Shown here: positions 1 to 7,286 of the stretch, one piece after another
Layout of the letters: the number at the start of each line of letters is the position of its first letter
Position numbering within the stretch: position 1 is the first letter of the stretch
From: DATNBT01 sp964579765
GTDB lineage: Bacteria; Acidobacteriota; Vicinamibacteria; Vicinamibacterales; CAVVIG01
Assembly: GCA_964579765.1 (NCBI GenBank)
Contig: CAZOIK010000326.1
Coordinates: 1 to 17,784, forward strand
DNA: 17,784 nucleotides
Reading direction: 5' to 3'
Notes under the pieces: model-generated
Told to the model about the DNA's origin: nothing
Databases searched by the model: none
What the model saw: only the letters and a program-made list of their open reading frames with translations
Made by a program: the position numbers and the translations under genes

Positions 1-1
1 G

Positions 2-334
2 GTCGGGTTGATCAACCTGCCGGTCGCCGGCGGCGGCTACTTCCGTCTGCTGCCGTACTCGTGGACACGTTGGGGCATCGGCCGCGTCAACCGCTGCGAA
101 GCGCGGCCGATCATTTTTTATCTCCATCCCTGGGAGATCGATCCCGATCAACCGCGGCTCGAGGCCGGCCTCCTCAGCCGCGTCCGCCACTATCGCAACC
201 TCAACAAGACCGAAGCGCGCCTGCGACAGCTGCTCAGCGATTTCGACTTCGGGCCCATGGCGACCGTCCTCGACACGGCCGTCGATCCCGAGGCGGCGGG
301 GCTGCCGGCGGTGACGCTTCCCTACGTGTGGTGA
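2..334 (+). CDS. XrtA-associated polysaccharide deacetylase, C-terminal fragment (DUF3473 region)
   Basis: This is the 3' end of a gene cut by the window start; 110 codons plus stop are visible. The fragment carries the hallmark of the DUF3473 tail of the exosortase-A-locus polysaccharide deacetylase family: GGGYFRLLPY near the visible start, then PIIFYLHPWEIDPDQPR, then a basic helix with HYRNLNKTEARL. The NodB catalytic barrel lies upstream of the window, so no catalytic residue can be checked. Family members are about 270-290 residues and are thought to remove N-acetyl groups from the exopolysaccharide made by the locus. It ends 13 bp before ugd, so the two are very likely co-transcribed. 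The family call rests on motif recognition and is strong; the substrate is inference. Confidence 0.88.
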   Translation, partial: VGLINLPVAGGGYFRLLPYSWTRWGIGRVNRCEARPIIFYLHPWEIDPDQPRLEAGLLSRVRHYRNLNKTEARLRQLLSDFDFGPMATVLDTAVDPEAAGLPAVTLPYVW

Positions 335-347
335 AAGGGCGACACGC

Positions 348-1685
348 ATGCAAATCGGCATCATCGGAACCGGCTATGTGGGCCTCGTCAGCGGCGCGTG
401 CCTGGCCGACTTCGGCCACTCGGTCATCTGCGTGGACGTGGACCGCGCGCGAGTAGACCAGCTCGCGCGGGGCGAGCTGCCGTTCTTCGAGCCCGGCCTC
501 GCGGAAGTCGTCGAGCGCAACGTCGCCGCCGGACGGCTGCGCTTCACGACCGACACGGGCGTCGCCGTCACGGAGTCGCTCGTGATCTTCGTCGCGGTCG
601 GCACGCCCGAAGGCGAGAACGGCGAGGCGAACCTGTCGCAGATTCTGTCGGCGGCCGAGGCGATCGGCGCGAGCCTGGCCGAGTACCGAGTCATCGTCAC
701 CAAGAGCACCGTGCCGATCGGCACCGGCGCACAGCTCTCGCAGGTACTCGCCGCGGCGGCGCCGCTGCCGGTGGACGTGGACGTCGTGTCGAACCCGGAG
801 TTTCTGCGCGAAGGCGCGGCGGTCCAGGATTTCATGCGGCCCGATCGCGTCGTGATCGGCTGCTCGAGCGCGCGCGCGGCCGCGCTGATGCGCGAGGTCT
901 ACCGCCCGCTCGGCCTGCCCGAGTCCGCGCTGATCATGACCGACGTCGAGACGGCGGAGATGATCAAGTACGCGTCGAACGCGTTCCTCGCCGTCAAGAT
1001 CAGCTACATCAACGAGGTGTCGAACCTCTGCGAGCGCACCGGCGCCGACGTCCAGATCGTCGCGCGCGGCATGGGCCTCGACGAGCGCATCGGCCCGAAG
1101 TTCCTCTCGCCCGGCCCCGGCTACGGCGGCTCCTGCTTTCCGAAGGACACGCGCGCGATGGCATCCCTCGGTGTCCGCTTCGGCGCGCGCCAGGGCGTCG
1201 TCGAGGCCGCAATCGCGGCCAACGAGCGCCAGCGCGAGACGGTGCTCGAAAAGCTGCACCACGCGCTCGGCTCGCTCATCGGACGGCACGTCGCCGTCCT
1301 CGGCCTGGCGTTCAAGCCGGACACGAGCGACGTCCGTGAGTCGCCGGCGCTGCACCTGTGCCGCCGGCTGACGGCGCTCGGCGCGCGCGTGCGGACCTTC
1401 GATCCGGTCGCCACGTGCGAAGCGAAGCATGCGCTCGGCGCGGCCGGGCGAACGATTCAGTACTGCGAGAGCGTTCTCGACGCGGTCACCGACGCGGACG
1501 TGGTGGTGGTCATGACCGACTGGAACGAGTTCCGCAGCCTCGACCTCGAGACGCTCGGCTGCACGATGCGCCAGCGCATCGTCATCGACACACGCAACGT
1601 GCTGGACGCCGGGGCCGCGCGCGCCGCCGGCTTCAGCTACATCGGCACGGGACGGCATGTCGCGCCCGATCGGATGTTCGCGTGA
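348..1685 (+). CDS. ugd: UDP-glucose 6-dehydrogenase
   Basis: This 445-residue protein has the normal length for UDP-glucose/GDP-mannose dehydrogenases. It oxidises UDP-glucose to UDP-glucuronate with two NAD+ in the cytoplasm, giving an acidic sugar donor for polysaccharide. Visible features are the N-terminal Rossmann motif GIIGTGYVGLVSG (residues 4-16), the NPEFLREG segment with Glu151 and Glu155, the KYASNAFLAVK helix with Lys207 and Asn211, and the active-site segment GGSCFPKDTRAM with the catalytic Cys263 and Asp267. The C-terminal domain begins around VLGLAFKPDTSDVRESPA. All expected catalytic residues are present. The ATG is preceded by AAGGG eight bases upstream. The stop overlaps the GTG start of the next gene by four bases, which implies translational coupling. 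GDP-mannose dehydrogenase is a less likely alternative. Confidence 0.95.
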   Translation: MQIGIIGTGYVGLVSGACLADFGHSVICVDVDRARVDQLARGELPFFEPGLAEVVERNVAAGRLRFTTDTGVAVTESLVIFVAVGTPEGENGEANLSQILSAAEAIGASLAEYRVIVTKSTVPIGTGAQLSQVLAAAAPLPVDVDVVSNPEFLREGAAVQDFMRPDRVVIGCSSARAAALMREVYRPLGLPESALIMTDVETAEMIKYASNAFLAVKISYINEVSNLCERTGADVQIVARGMGLDERIGPKFLSPGPGYGGSCFPKDTRAMASLGVRFGARQGVVEAAIAANERQRETVLEKLHHALGSLIGRHVAVLGLAFKPDTSDVRESPALHLCRRLTALGARVRTFDPVATCEAKHALGAAGRTIQYCESVLDAVTDADVVVVMTDWNEFRSLDLETLGCTMRQRIVIDTRNVLDAGAARAAGFSYIGTGRHVAPDRMFA

Positions 1686-2725
1686 GCGCTCCGAGCGTCG
1701 ACATCGCGCTCGCGCAGCCGGCCGACGCGGCCGACTGGGACGGGTTCGTCCGCGCGCAGGGCGAGGCGACTGGCTATCACGAGTGGGCCTGGCGCGACGT
1801 CTTCGCGCGCGGCCTCGGGCGCGAGCCGCACTACCTGGTCGCGCGGCGGGACGGCCGCGTCGCTGGCGTGCTGCCGCTCGTCGAAGTCCGCAGTCTGATC
1901 TTCGGCCGCGCGCTGAGCTCGCTGCCGTACGTGAACTATGGAGGCGTGGTGGCTGCGGACGACGACGTCGCGCAGGCGCTGGTCGACGAAGCGGCACGAC
2001 TCGCCTCCGCCAGATCGCTCTCCTACGTGGTCCTGCGGCATCGCCGCCGCATGTTCTCCAACCTGCCGACGCGCGAGCACAAGGTGACGATGACGCTGCC
2101 GCTCGCGCGCGATCGCGACGCGATGTGGAGCGGGCTCGATCGCAAGGTGCGCAACCAGGTTCGCAAGGCCGAGAAGAGCGGCGTCGTGGCGGCGTCCGGC
2201 GGGATCGACTTGCTGGACGATTTCTACGACGTGTTTGCCCGGAACATGCGCGACCTCGGCACGCCGGTGTACGGGCGCTCGCTGTTCGCGGCGATCCTCG
2301 AGTGTCTTCCGAACGACGCGCGGATTCACGTCGCGCGCGTCGAGGGCCGCACGATTGCGGCTGCGCTCAGCTACGCGTACGGCAGCACGATCGAGGTGCC
2401 GTCCGCCTCGTCGCACCGCGAGCACCGCGCGCTGTGCCCGAATCACCTGCTGTACTGGTCCATGATCTGCGGCGCCATCGCCGAGGGCCGGCGGACATTC
2501 GACTTCGGCCGATCGACGCCTGACGACGGGACGTATCACTTCAAGGCGCAGTGGGGCGCGGTGCCCGAACGGTTGTCGTGGGAGTACCGGCTCGCGCCCG
2601 GCGCACGCGTGCCGACCGACGACCGCCACAGCCGCAAGTTCCAGACGACGATCGAGATGTGGAAGCGACTCCCCGTCGCCGTCGCCACGGCCCTCGGCCC
2701 GCGCCTCGCGCATTCGGTGCCGTAG
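1682..2725 (+). CDS. FemAB-like (GNAT-fold) protein, XrtA/PEP-CTERM-locus type
   Basis: The protein has 347 residues and starts at GTG 1682. This start is chosen because it overlaps the ugd stop as GTGA and matches the family N terminus; the open frame continues upstream only inside ugd. Recognisable features are GYHEWAWRDV near residue 31, LSSLPYVNYGG near 78, the basic RKVRNQVRKAEKSGV (residues 154-168), and the C-terminal RTFDFGRSTPDDGTYHFK (271-288) followed by WGA. FemAB proteins transfer aminoacyl groups from aminoacyl-tRNA to peptidoglycan precursors. The homologues in exosortase loci have no proven substrate and may modify polysaccharide or lipid-linked sugars. It is the last gene of the tight deacetylase-ugd-femAB block. 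The gap after it is 136 bp, which suggests that a new transcription unit may begin there. Confidence 0.85.
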   Translation: MSAPSVDIALAQPADAADWDGFVRAQGEATGYHEWAWRDVFARGLGREPHYLVARRDGRVAGVLPLVEVRSLIFGRALSSLPYVNYGGVVAADDDVAQALVDEAARLASARSLSYVVLRHRRRMFSNLPTREHKVTMTLPLARDRDAMWSGLDRKVRNQVRKAEKSGVVAASGGIDLLDDFYDVFARNMRDLGTPVYGRSLFAAILECLPNDARIHVARVEGRTIAAALSYAYGSTIEVPSASSHREHRALCPNHLLYWSMICGAIAEGRRTFDFGRSTPDDGTYHFKAQWGAVPERLSWEYRLAPGARVPTDDRHSRKFQTTIEMWKRLPVAVATALGPRLAHSVP

Positions 2726-2861
2726 CGTCCGCGTTCGAGCCGGAAATCATCTGCCGGGCAGACTATTGAGATCGGCGCGCGGCACTTCGGGCGCGGCTTC
2801 GGACGCATTCGCAGGAAAGTCGCCGCGGCATTGGAGTTGCTCAACCCCTGCCGCAGACGAC
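2726..2861 (+). other. 136-bp intergenic gap before the MBOAT gene
   Basis: This is the only sizeable gap in the plus-strand gene set. It is open in the MBOAT frame, but the extra 32 residues that a TTG at 2766 would add (Arg/Ser/Ala-rich, no hydrophobic segment) look non-coding. The gap holds a sigma-54-like -24/-12 element close to the gene and no convincing U-tailed hairpin. Confidence 0.6.
2826..2841 (+). promoter_or_regulatory. candidate sigma-54 (-24/-12) promoter
   Basis: The sequence CGGCATTGGAGTTGCT has GG at 2827-2828 and GC at 2839-2840, separated by exactly ten bases. It matches the consensus TGGCACG-N4-TTGCW at GGCA in the -24 box and at all of TTGCT in the -12 box. Transcription would start near 2851, leaving a leader of about ten bases before the ATG at 2862. 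In exosortase-A loci the PrsK/PrsR system includes a sigma-54-type response regulator, so such a promoter would fit. GC-rich DNA can give this pattern by chance, and no activator sites were recognised. Confidence 0.4.
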
Positions 2862-5459
2862 ATGGCCACAGTTTCCGACCGCTCTCGGCCCTGGGACATC
2901 CTTTCGATCTTCGTCCAACTGCTGCTCATCGCGGCGCTCGTTCAGCACCTCGATCTGCTCACGTCCGCGATGCGGCGGACGATCGACCTCGCGATCGTCG
3001 GATTCGTCGTCCATCACTTCCTGCCGCCGCGCTATCGGCTGCGCGCGTTCGTCGCGCTGTGCGGGCTCACGCTGCTGCTCGTCCTGGGCGGATCTCCGGG
3101 CGTCATCTGGAACGCACGCGCGGCCGTCGTCCGCGCGCTGCCGCTCGCGGGCGCCGGGGCAATCGTGATCGGTCTCTGCCTGCTGCCCACCGGATTCTGG
3201 CGGCGCGCCGCGCTCGTGACGCTCGCCGGCGCGCTCATCGCGGCGCTGCGCGCCGGCACGTTTGGCCCGCCGTCGATTGCGATGGTCTGGCCGGTACTGG
3301 CGGGCCTCTTCATGTTCCGCGTGGCGATCTACCTCTATCAAATCGCCGGCATGAAACAGCGGCCGTCGATGGCCCACACACTCGCCTACTTCTTTCTGCT
3401 GCCGAACATCGCTGCGACGTTCTTCCCTGTCGTCGATTTCAAAGTGTTCGTCCGCTCGCACTACGACGCGGACGCCATCGAGATCTACCAGCGCGGCGTG
3501 CGCTGGATCCTCCGCGGCGTCGGGCAGCTCATGCTTTACCGCATCGTCCTGCAGCTGTTCGCGATCGACGTCGGTCGCGTCGCGAGCGGCACGCAGGTGA
3601 TTCAGTACATCCTGGCGAACTCGTTCCTGTACGTCCGGGTCTCCGGGCAGTTTCATCTGCTCGTCGGCCTGCTGCTGCTCTTCGGCTTCAACCTGCCGGA
3701 AACGCATCGCCGCTACTTCCTCGCGTCGAGCTTCACCGACTACTGGCGGCGCGTGAACATCTACTGGAAAGACTTCATTCTCAACATCTTCTACTACCCC
3801 GTCTACTTTCGGCTGAAGGCGCGCGGCGCGGTGCTGGCGCTCGCGGCGGCGACGATGTGGTCGTTCTTCATGACGTGGGCGCTGCACCAGTACCAGACGT
3901 GGTGGGTGAAGGGCGCGCTCGCGCTGACCGTGCCCGACGCCCTCTTCTGGTTCATCCTCGCGCTGCTCGTCCTCGTCAACGCGCTGTGGGAGATGAAGCA
4001 CGGGCGGCAGCGCCGGCTCGGCGCGGCGACGTATTCGCCGCGCGGCGCGATTGGGCTGATGCTCCGCACGGCCGGCACGTTCGTGTGCGTCAGCGTGCTG
4101 TGGTCGCTGTGGAGCGCGCCGACGCTCACCGTGTGGCTGGCGATGTGGCGCTTCGCCGACGTCCACACGCTCGCAGGCGCGCTGGCCGTGTGCGCCTGCG
4201 TGATGGTGGCGACGCTCGTCCTCGAGATCCGCCCGCTCCGGTCGCGCGCGCCAGCGGCGGCGGCGCAAGCCCCAGCGCGGTGGACGGCGACCTGGAGGCC
4301 CGTGCTGCAGTGCGCCGTTCCCGTCGCGGCGCTCTATCTCGTGGCGACGCCCGCGCTGCAGGCCCGGGTGGACGCGGCGTCGCTGCAGCCCTGGTACGAC
4401 GCCATCAACGCCGGCGACTCGATCACGAATCAGATCGTGAGCGGCGGCGGCTACTACGAACATCTGCTGGACGTCGATCAGGCCAACCTGCAGCTCTGGG
4501 AGACGCTGACGCGCGAGTCGATTCCCGCCGTCTACCAGGGCGCCGATCCGCGAACGCCGGTGCGCGACTTCCGCTTCATGCAGCTGCTGCCGAACGTCCA
4601 CCTGCACGCGTACCTCACCGACTTCTCCACGAACCGCTGGGGCATGCGCGACCGCGACTACGCGCTGGCCACGCCAGCCGACACGATTCGCATCGCGCTC
4701 GTCGGTTCGTCGCACGTCATGGGCTTCGGCGTCCCCGACGACCAGATCTTCGAGACGATCGTCGAGACGCGCCTGAACGCGACGCTCGCCGCCGCCGGCG
4801 GGCCGCACGTCGAGATCCTCAACTTCGCGATGAGCGGCCTGAGCCCGCTCGGCGACATCCCGATGGTGCGGCAGCGCGTCGCCCCGTTCCACCCCGGCTT
4901 CGTCCTCGTGGTGACGCACCCGACCGACGCCATGTGGGTGAATCGCGATCTGTCGCACAGCGTCCGCGAGGGGCTCCCCGACGATTCGCCGTTCCTCGAG
5001 CGCGTCCTGCGCGACGCGCGCATCGCCAGCACCACGCCCGAAGCGATTGCCACACCCCGGCTGACGCCGTTCGAGCCGGCCGTGCTCGCATGGGCCTATC
5101 GGCAGACCGCCGCGAGCATCCACGCGATCGGCGCGACCCCGCTGGCGCTGTTTCTGCCGCTGCCCGAAAACCTGCCGATGACGCCGGCCAAGATCGCGGC
5201 CGCCGCGCAGCAGACCGCCGTGCTTCGCCGCAGCGGGTTCGCGGTCATCGACTTCACGTCGATCTTCGCGCACGAGCGCCCTGCGGATCTCATGCTGCCC
5301 GAGCCGACGCATCACAGCAACGTCCGCGCGCACCGTCTCGTCGCGGACGCGCTGTATCGCGCGCTTCTGACCGATCCGCGCGTCGGCCTGACGCAGGCGA
5401 TCGCCGCGCTTCGCCGCCACGACCACCGAGGGGCTGGCGCCCCGCACATCACAGGGTGA
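2862..5459 (+). CDS. MBOAT-like acyltransferase fused to an SGNH hydrolase domain
   Basis: The protein has 865 residues from ATG 2862. Residues 1-500 form a polytopic membrane region with about a dozen hydrophobic stretches. It contains the MBOAT-like segment SSFTDYWRRVNIYWKDF (289-305), comparable to the WRRWH region of DltB/AlgI proteins, and a following membrane segment with His342 in FMTWALHQYQTWW, the likely catalytic histidine. Residues about 505-840 are an extracytoplasmic SGNH/GDSL-type domain: block I is ALVGSSHVMGFGV with Ser617 as nucleophile, block II is LNFAMSGLSPLGD with Gly659, and the terminal block is PEPTHHSNVRAH with His818. In block I the usual GDS reads GSS. In the last block the Asp three residues before His818 is Pro815, with Glu814 beside it. 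By analogy with DltB plus DltD, it should receive an acyl group from the carrier protein and transfer it across the membrane to a polysaccharide hydroxyl. The carrier gene starts five bases after its stop. No strong ribosome-binding site precedes the ATG. Confidence 0.8.
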   Translation: MATVSDRSRPWDILSIFVQLLLIAALVQHLDLLTSAMRRTIDLAIVGFVVHHFLPPRYRLRAFVALCGLTLLLVLGGSPGVIWNARAAVVRALPLAGAGAIVIGLCLLPTGFWRRAALVTLAGALIAALRAGTFGPPSIAMVWPVLAGLFMFRVAIYLYQIAGMKQRPSMAHTLAYFFLLPNIAATFFPVVDFKVFVRSHYDADAIEIYQRGVRWILRGVGQLMLYRIVLQLFAIDVGRVASGTQVIQYILANSFLYVRVSGQFHLLVGLLLLFGFNLPETHRRYFLASSFTDYWRRVNIYWKDFILNIFYYPVYFRLKARGAVLALAAATMWSFFMTWALHQYQTWWVKGALALTVPDALFWFILALLVLVNALWEMKHGRQRRLGAATYSPRGAIGLMLRTAGTFVCVSVLWSLWSAPTLTVWLAMWRFADVHTLAGALAVCACVMVATLVLEIRPLRSRAPAAAAQAPARWTATWRPVLQCAVPVAALYLVATPALQARVDAASLQPWYDAINAGDSITNQIVSGGGYYEHLLDVDQANLQLWETLTRESIPAVYQGADPRTPVRDFRFMQLLPNVHLHAYLTDFSTNRWGMRDRDYALATPADTIRIALVGSSHVMGFGVPDDQIFETIVETRLNATLAAAGGPHVEILNFAMSGLSPLGDIPMVRQRVAPFHPGFVLVVTHPTDAMWVNRDLSHSVREGLPDDSPFLERVLRDARIASTTPEAIATPRLTPFEPAVLAWAYRQTAASIHAIGATPLALFLPLPENLPMTPAKIAAAAQQTAVLRRSGFAVIDFTSIFAHERPADLMLPEPTHHSNVRAHRLVADALYRALLTDPRVGLTQAIAALRRHDHRGAGAPHITG

Positions 5460-5463
5460 CCTG

Positions 5464-5715
5464 ATGCCGATGACTGACGTCGAACAGACCGTGAAAACCT
5501 ACATCCTGAGCGAATTCCTGCCCGGCGAGGATCCCGCGCAGCTCACCGCGACTACGCCGCTCGTGACGACGGGCATCCTCGATTCGCTCGCGACGCTCAA
5601 GCTCGTCGCGTTCCTCGAGGAGCGCTTCGCGATTGCGGTCGGCGCGCACGAGGCCGACTCGGACAACCTCGACACGATCGAGCGCATCGCAGCGCTCGTC
5701 GCGTCCAAGGGCTGA
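5464..5715 (+). CDS. acyl/peptidyl carrier protein (DltC/PltL role)
   Basis: This 83-residue four-helix carrier protein is acidic. The phosphopantetheine attachment site is Ser41 in TTGILDSLATLKLVAFLEE, with the canonical D-S-L. The length fits free-standing carriers such as DltC and the prolyl carriers PltL/RedO. It would hold the aminoacyl group as a thioester after 4'-phosphopantetheinylation; no phosphopantetheinyl transferase is encoded in the window. The ribosome-binding site AGGGTGA (5453-5459) overlaps the stop of the MBOAT gene. A second in-frame ATG at 5470 is a possible alternative start. The ligase gene follows after two bases, so carrier and ligase are almost certainly made together. 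Fatty-acid ACP function is unlikely given the A-domain neighbour. Confidence 0.9.
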   Translation: MPMTDVEQTVKTYILSEFLPGEDPAQLTATTPLVTTGILDSLATLKLVAFLEERFAIAVGAHEADSDNLDTIERIAALVASKG

Positions 5716-5717
5716 CC

Positions 5718-7277
5718 ATGTCGCTTCACGAACGGCTCATCGACTCGGCCCGGCGTCACCCGGCGCGCATCGCCGTGATGGAGGCCGACGGCACCGGACG
5801 CCTCGACTACGCGAGCCTCGATCAACTGTCGGATCGCCTGCGCGATCGGCTCGTCGCACTCGGCGTTGGCCGCGGCGACCGCGTCGGCATCTACCTGCGG
5901 AAAAGCGTTGACGCGGTCGCGTCGATCCTCGGCATCCTCAAAACCGGAGCGGCGTACGTCCCGGTGGATCCGACGGCGCCCGCCTCGCGCAACGCCTACA
6001 TTCATGACAACTGCGGCGTCTCGGCGGTTGTCATCGAGGGCCGGTTCGAGGACGCGTATCGCGAGGAACTGGCGGCACTCGGCGCGGCGCCTCCGCTCGT
6101 CGTCCTCGACGCCTGCGGCGGCGGCCGGGGACTCGACGATGCCCTGGCGCAACTCGAGGCCGAGTCGCCGGCGCCGCCGGCCGCATCGATGCCGTCGCGT
6201 CTGGACGATCTCGCCTACGTGCTCTACACGTCAGGCTCGACGGGCCGGCCGAAGGGCGTGATGCTGTCGCACGGCAACGCGCTGTCGTTCGTCGACTGGG
6301 CGGCCGCGACGTTCGAACCGCGCCCGGATGACGTGTTCTCGTCGCATGCGCCATTTCATTTCGACCTGTCGATTCTCGATCTCTACGTGCCGCTCGCGCA
6401 CGGCGCCACGCTCGTGCTGATTCCCGAGCACGCCGGCAAGGATCCGCTCGCGCTTTCGCGCATCATCAGCGAGCGGCGGATCACGGTGTGGTACTCCGCG
6501 CCGTCGATCCTGAGCCTGCTGGCGCAGTTCGGCCGCATCGCCGAGCACGACTACTCGAGCCTCCGCACCGTGCTCTTCGCCGGAGAGGTCTTTCCCATCG
6601 TCCACCTGCGGTCGTTCACCCGCCAGGTCCCCGCGCCGCGCTACTTCAACCTGTACGGGCCGACCGAGACCAACGTGTGCACGTTCCACGAGATTCCGCG
6701 AGCCATTCCCGACGACCGCGTGGATCCGTATCCCATCGGCCGCGTCTGCGACAACCTGCAGGCACGTGTCGTCGATGGCGACGGCCGCGACGTGGACGTG
6801 GGCGACGAGGGCGAGCTGTGCATCGCCGGCCCGAACGTGATGCAGGGCTATTGGCGGCTGCCCGAGCAGACATCGCGATGCTTTCTCGGCGATCGCGGCG
6901 ACGGCGCCCGCTGGTATCGCACCGGAGATATCGTCTCTCTCGACGCGGACGGCAACTACAAGTACATCGGCCGGCGCGATCGGATGGTGAAGAAGCGCGG
7001 CTACCGCGTCGAGCTCGGCGAGATCGAGGCGTGCCTGTACCGCCATGCCTCGGTCCGCGAGGCCGCCGTCGTCGCGCTCGCCGATCCGGAGGGCGTGCGG
7101 GTGAAGGCGCATCTGAGCTTCCGCCCCGAGGAGCGCGCGTCGATCGTCGAGCTCAAGACGTTCTGCTCGAGAAACCTGCCGCTCTACATGGTGCCCGACG
7201 TGTTCGCGTTCCATGAGTCGCTGCCGAAGACATCGACCGACAAGATCGACTACGTATCGCTCGCCAACCTGAGCTGA
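5718..7277 (+). CDS. amino-acid adenylation ligase, predicted L-proline--[carrier protein] ligase
   Basis: This 519-residue stand-alone A domain of the ANL superfamily has no condensation or carrier domain attached. Core motifs are in order: A3 YTSGSTGRPKG (170-180), A4 APFHFDLS (211-218), A5 NLYGPTETN (311-319), A7 WYRTGD (399-404), A8 RDRMVKKRGYRVELGEIE (420-437) and A10 PKTSTDKIDY (503-512). Asp216 occupies the position that binds the substrate amino group, so the substrate should be an amino acid and not a fatty acid. Aligning by eye to GrsA gives specificity residues D216 L217 L220 Y259 L286 A288 L312 V320 C321 K509. From memory, DLLYLALVCK is the code of PltF/CloN4-type L-proline ligases. 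It would load proline on the carrier gene immediately upstream. D-alanine ligase (DltA) is the nearest alternative. The exosortase-linked acyl-CoA ligase family fits less well, because its usual decarboxylase partner is absent here. Confidence 0.85.
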   Translation: MSLHERLIDSARRHPARIAVMEADGTGRLDYASLDQLSDRLRDRLVALGVGRGDRVGIYLRKSVDAVASILGILKTGAAYVPVDPTAPASRNAYIHDNCGVSAVVIEGRFEDAYREELAALGAAPPLVVLDACGGGRGLDDALAQLEAESPAPPAASMPSRLDDLAYVLYTSGSTGRPKGVMLSHGNALSFVDWAAATFEPRPDDVFSSHAPFHFDLSILDLYVPLAHGATLVLIPEHAGKDPLALSRIISERRITVWYSAPSILSLLAQFGRIAEHDYSSLRTVLFAGEVFPIVHLRSFTRQVPAPRYFNLYGPTETNVCTFHEIPRAIPDDRVDPYPIGRVCDNLQARVVDGDGRDVDVGDEGELCIAGPNVMQGYWRLPEQTSRCFLGDRGDGARWYRTGDIVSLDADGNYKYIGRRDRMVKKRGYRVELGEIEACLYRHASVREAAVVALADPEGVRVKAHLSFRPEERASIVELKTFCSRNLPLYMVPDVFAFHESLPKTSTDKIDYVSLANLS

Positions 7278-7286
7278 GGGGGCGCG

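Noticed and set aside
1358..1681. Upstream extension of the FemAB-like protein inside ugd
   Set aside because: The added residues are Arg-rich shadow sequence; GTG 1682 overlaps the ugd stop and fits the family N terminus.
234..1997. Long minus-strand open frame opposite ugd and femAB
   Set aside because: Composition is Arg/Ala-dominated with no family motif; it is a shadow of two well-supported genes.
2841..5447. Very long open frame on the minus strand opposite the MBOAT-SGNH gene
   Set aside because: It is Arg/Glu/Asp/His-rich low-complexity translation typical of the antisense frame of GC-rich genes, with no motif, while the plus strand carries clear domains.
5718..7277. Exosortase-linked acyl-CoA ligase (AMP-forming) with paired PLP decarboxylase
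   Set aside because: No decarboxylase is adjacent, and the A4 motif FDLS with Asp216 is of the amino-acid type; carrier and dehydrogenase neighbours favour a prolyl ligase.
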